Shown one piece after another: positions 61,058 through 64,000 of a DNA stretch of 64,000 nt (its first letter is position 1; every line of letters begins with the position of its first letter). The notes below the pieces were generated by a model. The model had not been told where the DNA came from. It did no database searches and saw only the letters and a list, made by a program, of their open reading frames with translations. This DNA comes from Haloarcula salinisoli (GTDB lineage: Archaea; Halobacteriota; Halobacteria; Halobacteriales; Haloarculaceae): assembly GCF_019599405.1 (NCBI RefSeq), contig NZ_RKLQ01000005.1:1-64000 (forward strand), in the 5' to 3' direction. The translations under genes were made by a program, and so were the position numbers.

Positions 61058-61557
61058 TGGGGCGTGATTCGAGCATCCAAGTCTATCTCTCTGAAGACCG
61101 GAAGGAGTGGCTCACAGACCAAGCTGAGGCTGCAGATCAATCCCGCTCAGAGTACTGCCGTCAAGTGATAACGGAGCATATCAACGAAGTCCAAAACGAA
61201 CAGCAATACAGACGGTATGGAGTTGACCAGCAGATAGAGCTAGTTCTCGATGAGATTCATGATGATACTATGACTCTCCTTTCCAACTTTCAGTCTGAAA
61301 CCGGGACGACATTGGAGCGCATCCAACGCGTCCGGACAATATACGTCATCGCCCTCTGGCACCTTCTCGAAAGTGATTATCCACTCTCTGAGCGAAAAGC
61401 CGCACTGAAACGCGCTTCGGAGTATGCTGATCGTCATCCGGGCGATGACCCTGTTTTGTCCTCTGTGGTTCCATCTGGCCAGGCTAACACCGACGAATCG
61501 GGTGCAGAGCAAACAGAAGCGACGCTAGCGGACACGACTGGAGCGGATAGCGAATGA
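61057..61557 (+). CDS. RHH-like DNA-binding protein, third of three paralogues
   Basis: A 166-residue protein. The RHH pattern is clearest here (S-I-Q-V-Y-L-S-E-D-R-K-E-W-L, then Q-S-R-S-E-Y-C-R-Q-V-I-T-E-H-I), followed by the shared module I-Y-V-I-A-L-W-H-L-L-E-S-D-Y-P-L-S-E-R near residue 90. It begins with a TAATG overlap and ends with an ATGA overlap with the relaxase. The position directly before the relaxase strengthens the accessory role. Confidence 0.72.
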   Translation: MGRDSSIQVYLSEDRKEWLTDQAEAADQSRSEYCRQVITEHINEVQNEQQYRRYGVDQQIELVLDEIHDDTMTLLSNFQSETGTTLERIQRVRTIYVIALWHLLESDYPLSERKAALKRASEYADRHPGDDPVLSSVVPSGQANTDESGAEQTEATLADTTGADSE

Positions 61558-62342
61558 TGCTCAAAACCGATTTCAGAGAGAGCGGGGCTGGGAACCTTGT
61601 CGACTATATCCAGCGGGACCGTTCGCAAGACGCAGTCGAAACCGTCGATCTCCGAAATCAAACTGGTCGACAGCTCTCCGAGACAGATGTCGACAGGTTC
61701 GTCGAGAAGAGTCGGGAGTTTCAGTTCCAACGCCATATGATCGTCTCGCCGGACCCAGAGGGGCAATATACGCCCGAAGAGGTGAGTGCCAATACTCGGG
61801 AGGTAATGAACCGAGAGTTTGGCCAGCGACCGACCACAGAATACGTCTATGCGGTCCACCGTGACACCGAATTCCCCCATGCACATGTGGCTTTGACGGG
61901 GCGAGAGTCGGAACTGGAGATGGACCGTGCTGAAATCGAACGTCTTCGGGAGCGGGCCTCGACCGTCTACAATGAACCAGACCGTGCCAGAGATGCCACC
62001 CAAGCCAGCACGGACACAGCTGCCCAAACACCGTCACAGACGGTACCCGATGAGACTCGAGAAGAATTGCATGAGCGCGAACTCTCGCTGGAAGAGCACC
62101 CGGAAAAAGACGTTCTACAGGACAGAGCACGCTCCCAGGAGACATCGCCTTCCACACCCTCACCAGAGAACAAACGCGACAAATCCCGCGCTCAGGAGCG
62201 ACAGTCGGAGTCAGTGCTAAGCCGTGAAGCTGACTCAACCGCTGCAGAAGACAACGAGCGGGAACGAGAATTAGAACCTGAGGCAGAGTCAGAACGAGAA
62301 CCGGAACCTGAGCGGGACATGGACCGGACGATGGGCGGGTGA
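61554..62342 (+). CDS. HUH-motif relaxase candidate (MOB-type)
   Basis: A 262-residue protein. Residues 1-115 hold a relaxase-like core: N-L-V-D-Y-I-Q-R-D near 14-22 (candidate nucleophile Y18), R-H-M-I-V-S-P at 60-66 and H-R-D-T-E-F-P-H-A-H at 102-111, matching motif III H-x-D...H-x-H of MOBP-type relaxases, which cut one strand at oriT. Residues about 125-262 are charged, coiled and disordered (many E/R/S), perhaps for contact with the coupling protein. It is coupled to the RHH genes upstream, and the VirD4-like gene starts six bases after its stop. Confidence 0.78.
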   Translation: MMLKTDFRESGAGNLVDYIQRDRSQDAVETVDLRNQTGRQLSETDVDRFVEKSREFQFQRHMIVSPDPEGQYTPEEVSANTREVMNREFGQRPTTEYVYAVHRDTEFPHAHVALTGRESELEMDRAEIERLRERASTVYNEPDRARDATQASTDTAAQTPSQTVPDETREELHERELSLEEHPEKDVLQDRARSQETSPSTPSPENKRDKSRAQERQSESVLSREADSTAAEDNERERELEPEAESEREPEPERDMDRTMGG

Positions 62343-62348
62343 TACACT

Positions 62349-64000
62349 ATGAGCTCGAGTTCTGATTCCTCACACACTCCACCCGGACAACAGTCCGCAG
62401 AGGTGCCCCAGAGTCTCAAGTACGACGATGTCACCTCCTTCCTGTGGGCCGCGGTAATGCTGCTGTTCCCACCTATGTGGGTCGATAGCGACAAGCCGCT
62501 GCACAAACGGTTCTGGGCCTGGCGCTACATCTACAGCGGTTTCTTCCTCGTCAGCGCGATTTTCTTTGCCCCTGAACTACTTGCCGGTGACTACGACTGG
62601 TTGTTCTTGTTCCCGTTTGCCCATGTCGTCGCTGCGTTGTCGCTCGCTGGGCTCTTCGCTGGCTATCCGATGCCTGGCCTCTCGCTCCCGTTGGTGAGCT
62701 ATCAGACCACCGTTGTACTCTACGGTACAGGGATTGTCCTTACGCTCTCTGGCGATGCACTCCGCCGGACGTCGCCGGCGATGTTCGCTCGTAACCCCTG
62801 GGACTCCGAGGACGGTGAATCAGTCGTCCCGCTCGAAGAGGTCGCGAACAAGGACGACGATGCCGACACGCCGCCGACCCTCGATCAGGATATCTCGACG
62901 GCTGTCATCGGTGAGACGGGGAGTGGGAAAACGACGATGATGCGGCTGCTAGCCTACCAGTTCCCCTACGACCGCGATACTGCAGTCATCGCTCACGACA
63001 CTGGCGAAGAGTTCCAGCAGTTCTACACGGACCTCGGGTTCGACGTCAAGCGTATCAGTGCGACCGACAGTGACGTTGTCTGGAATCTGTTCCAAGATGC
63101 TGAGAGTGAATCGGAGTTTCGCGAGGTAGCTGGCGCTATCTTCGGGGAGCCCGACGGCCACAATCCGTTCCATCGGCCAGCGAAGCAGACATTCCAGGAT
63201 ATGCTCATGTACCTCCATCTGGAGGCCCAGCGAAACAACCGCCGGCAGGACCTCTGTCATACAGATATCGTCTCGCTACTCGATCAGGGCCACTACGCAC
63301 TCAAAGAGGCCCTCGACGAGTACGACCGACTCGAGTCTGGCCACATCGATCCTGACAAGGGAAAGGGAGCGCAGAATGTCTACCAGACACTGCGGGAAAA
63401 CGTTCGTCCGGTCTTCGTCGACGACTTCGCCGACTACGGCCAGTTCTCCCTGGAAGAGTATATCAAAAACCCTGATGGGCGCGTGTTGATCATCGACTCC
63501 GACCCGTCGCGAATGGAAACGCTCGGGCCGATGTATCAACTGCTGCTCGACTGGTCGATTCGGTATGCGATGAATTCGCCGAACCCGACGGTCCACATCC
63601 TCGACGAAATCGATGCGCTGCCGTCGCTTACACAGGTGACGAACCTGACGGCCCGTGGACGCAAAAACAAGGCCCGCGCGCTGATCGGTGTTCAGACCAT
63701 CGGCCAGCTCGAAGATACGTACAGTACTATCTCCGGCATCGTGGGCAACTGTCCACAGGGCGTCTACTTCGGTCCCGGTGACGCCGAGTCGACTGAATTC
63801 GTCCTCGATGAACTCGGCGAACGACGACAGCTGGACCGCACTGAAATGGTCGCGATGAGTCACCAGGGGCGCAACGAGTCGGCTCGCTCCCAGTCCCGTG
63901 ATACGTACAAGGAGAAGGACAAGACACCGATCACGTCGGGTCTCCTACGCGACTTTGAACCTGGGGAGTGCATCGTTGTCTCTCGAACGACGTGGTGGCA
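62349..64000 (+). CDS. VirD4/TraD-type coupling protein, partial (runs off the right edge)
   Basis: The open frame runs from ATG 62349 to the window end (550 full codons, no stop). Three or four membrane helices occupy about residues 32-140. Walker A G-E-T-G-S-G-K-T-T starts at residue 188 and Walker B H-I-L-D-E-I-D near 415-421 (D419). L-T-A-R-G-R-K-N-K-A-R and I-G-V-Q-T-I-G-Q follow, as in T4SS coupling proteins. It would bring the relaxase-DNA complex to the channel. The start is six bases after the relaxase stop. The C-terminal end is missing. Confidence 0.88.
   Translation, partial: MSSSSDSSHTPPGQQSAEVPQSLKYDDVTSFLWAAVMLLFPPMWVDSDKPLHKRFWAWRYIYSGFFLVSAIFFAPELLAGDYDWLFLFPFAHVVAALSLAGLFAGYPMPGLSLPLVSYQTTVVLYGTGIVLTLSGDALRRTSPAMFARNPWDSEDGESVVPLEEVANKDDDADTPPTLDQDISTAVIGETGSGKTTMMRLLAYQFPYDRDTAVIAHDTGEEFQQFYTDLGFDVKRISATDSDVVWNLFQDAESESEFREVAGAIFGEPDGHNPFHRPAKQTFQDMLMYLHLEAQRNNRRQDLCHTDIVSLLDQGHYALKEALDEYDRLESGHIDPDKGKGAQNVYQTLRENVRPVFVDDFADYGQFSLEEYIKNPDGRVLIIDSDPSRMETLGPMYQLLLDWSIRYAMNSPNPTVHILDEIDALPSLTQVTNLTARGRKNKARALIGVQTIGQLEDTYSTISGIVGNCPQGVYFGPGDAESTEFVLDELGERRQLDRTEMVAMSHQGRNESARSQSRDTYKEKDKTPITSGLLRDFEPGECIVVSRTTWW

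Larger units (their letters stand above)
49759..64000 (+). mobile_element. candidate integrative conjugative element: recombinase plus conjugation operon (right end outside window)
   Basis: A tyrosine recombinase is followed, on one strand and mostly with zero or negative spacing, by pilin-like, VirB6-like, VirB4-like, RHH-like, relaxase-like and VirD4-like genes. That is the set needed for DNA processing, coupling and membrane transfer. Absence of VirB7-10-type outer-membrane parts fits a single-membrane cell. The element limits, attachment sites and replication origin are not visible, so a conjugative plasmid segment is equally possible. Confidence 0.65.

Noticed and set aside
1-64000. CRISPR array
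   Set aside because: No regularly spaced direct repeats of 25-40 bases with unique spacers were found; the only ordered array is the short 13-bp-spaced heptamer set at 10653-10727.

Overview
The window looks like accessory DNA of a halophilic archaeon (class Halobacteria). The evidence is the GC-rich coding sequence, the strongly acidic proteins, start codons lying close behind TATA-like boxes with little or no leader, twin-arginine signals on exported proteins, and typical haloarchaeal families (Lrp regulators with TRASH domains, SHOCT membrane proteins, DUF63, DoxX, tandem UspA). A ParA-type ATPase with a small partner and an iteron-like array, two toxin-antitoxin-like pairs, a transposase, a tyrosine recombinase and a conjugation-type operon all point to a megaplasmid or a composite integrative element rather than core chromosome. 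There are no rRNA genes, no complete tRNA gene and no CRISPR array.

Region 1 (1-12.1 kb): small membrane proteins, a two-pore-domain type potassium channel, an Lrp/TRASH regulator divergent from a Cys-rich Csp-like copper protein, and a coupled three-gene export/membrane operon (3.9-7.4 kb). A wHTH/PIN pair, an AbiE-like pair on the opposite strand, and a ParA locus with a dyad/iteron array (10.65-10.73 kb) follow.

Region 2 (12.6-47.4 kb) is a large metal-homeostasis island, mainly copper-related by family. It encodes three P1B ATPases with three different membrane metal-site motifs (CPG at 13.3 kb, CPC at 34.7 kb, CPH at 45.2 kb), three small HMA chaperones, and four candidate metal-sensing regulators (two more Lrp/TRASH proteins, an ArsR-like protein with a C-terminal CxxC, and the Lrp/TRASH protein of region 1). 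It also holds a permease carrying two YHS/TRASH modules and a His tail, a 46-residue free YHS protein, a YHS-MaoC fusion, a DUF411 lipoprotein, a cupredoxin-SHOCT fusion, several SHOCT and Met/His-rich proteins, an ABC exporter, two DoxX proteins, UspA proteins and an AcnA-type aconitase. One membrane-anchored wHTH gene (19.5-20.1 kb) is broken by two frameshifts.

Region 3 (47.8-64 kb): an IS4-type transposase, then a tyrosine recombinase, then a tightly packed operon running off the right edge. It encodes a VirB2-like pilin candidate, a secreted membrane-anchored protein, a Tat lipoprotein, a VirB6/TrbL-like polytopic protein, a VirB4-like ATPase, a 42-residue mini-protein, three paralogous RHH-like proteins, an HUH-motif relaxase candidate and a VirD4/TraD-like coupling protein. 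Together they form a plausible haloarchaeal conjugation machine, with DNA processing and membrane channel encoded in one transcription unit. It is the most interesting system in the window.
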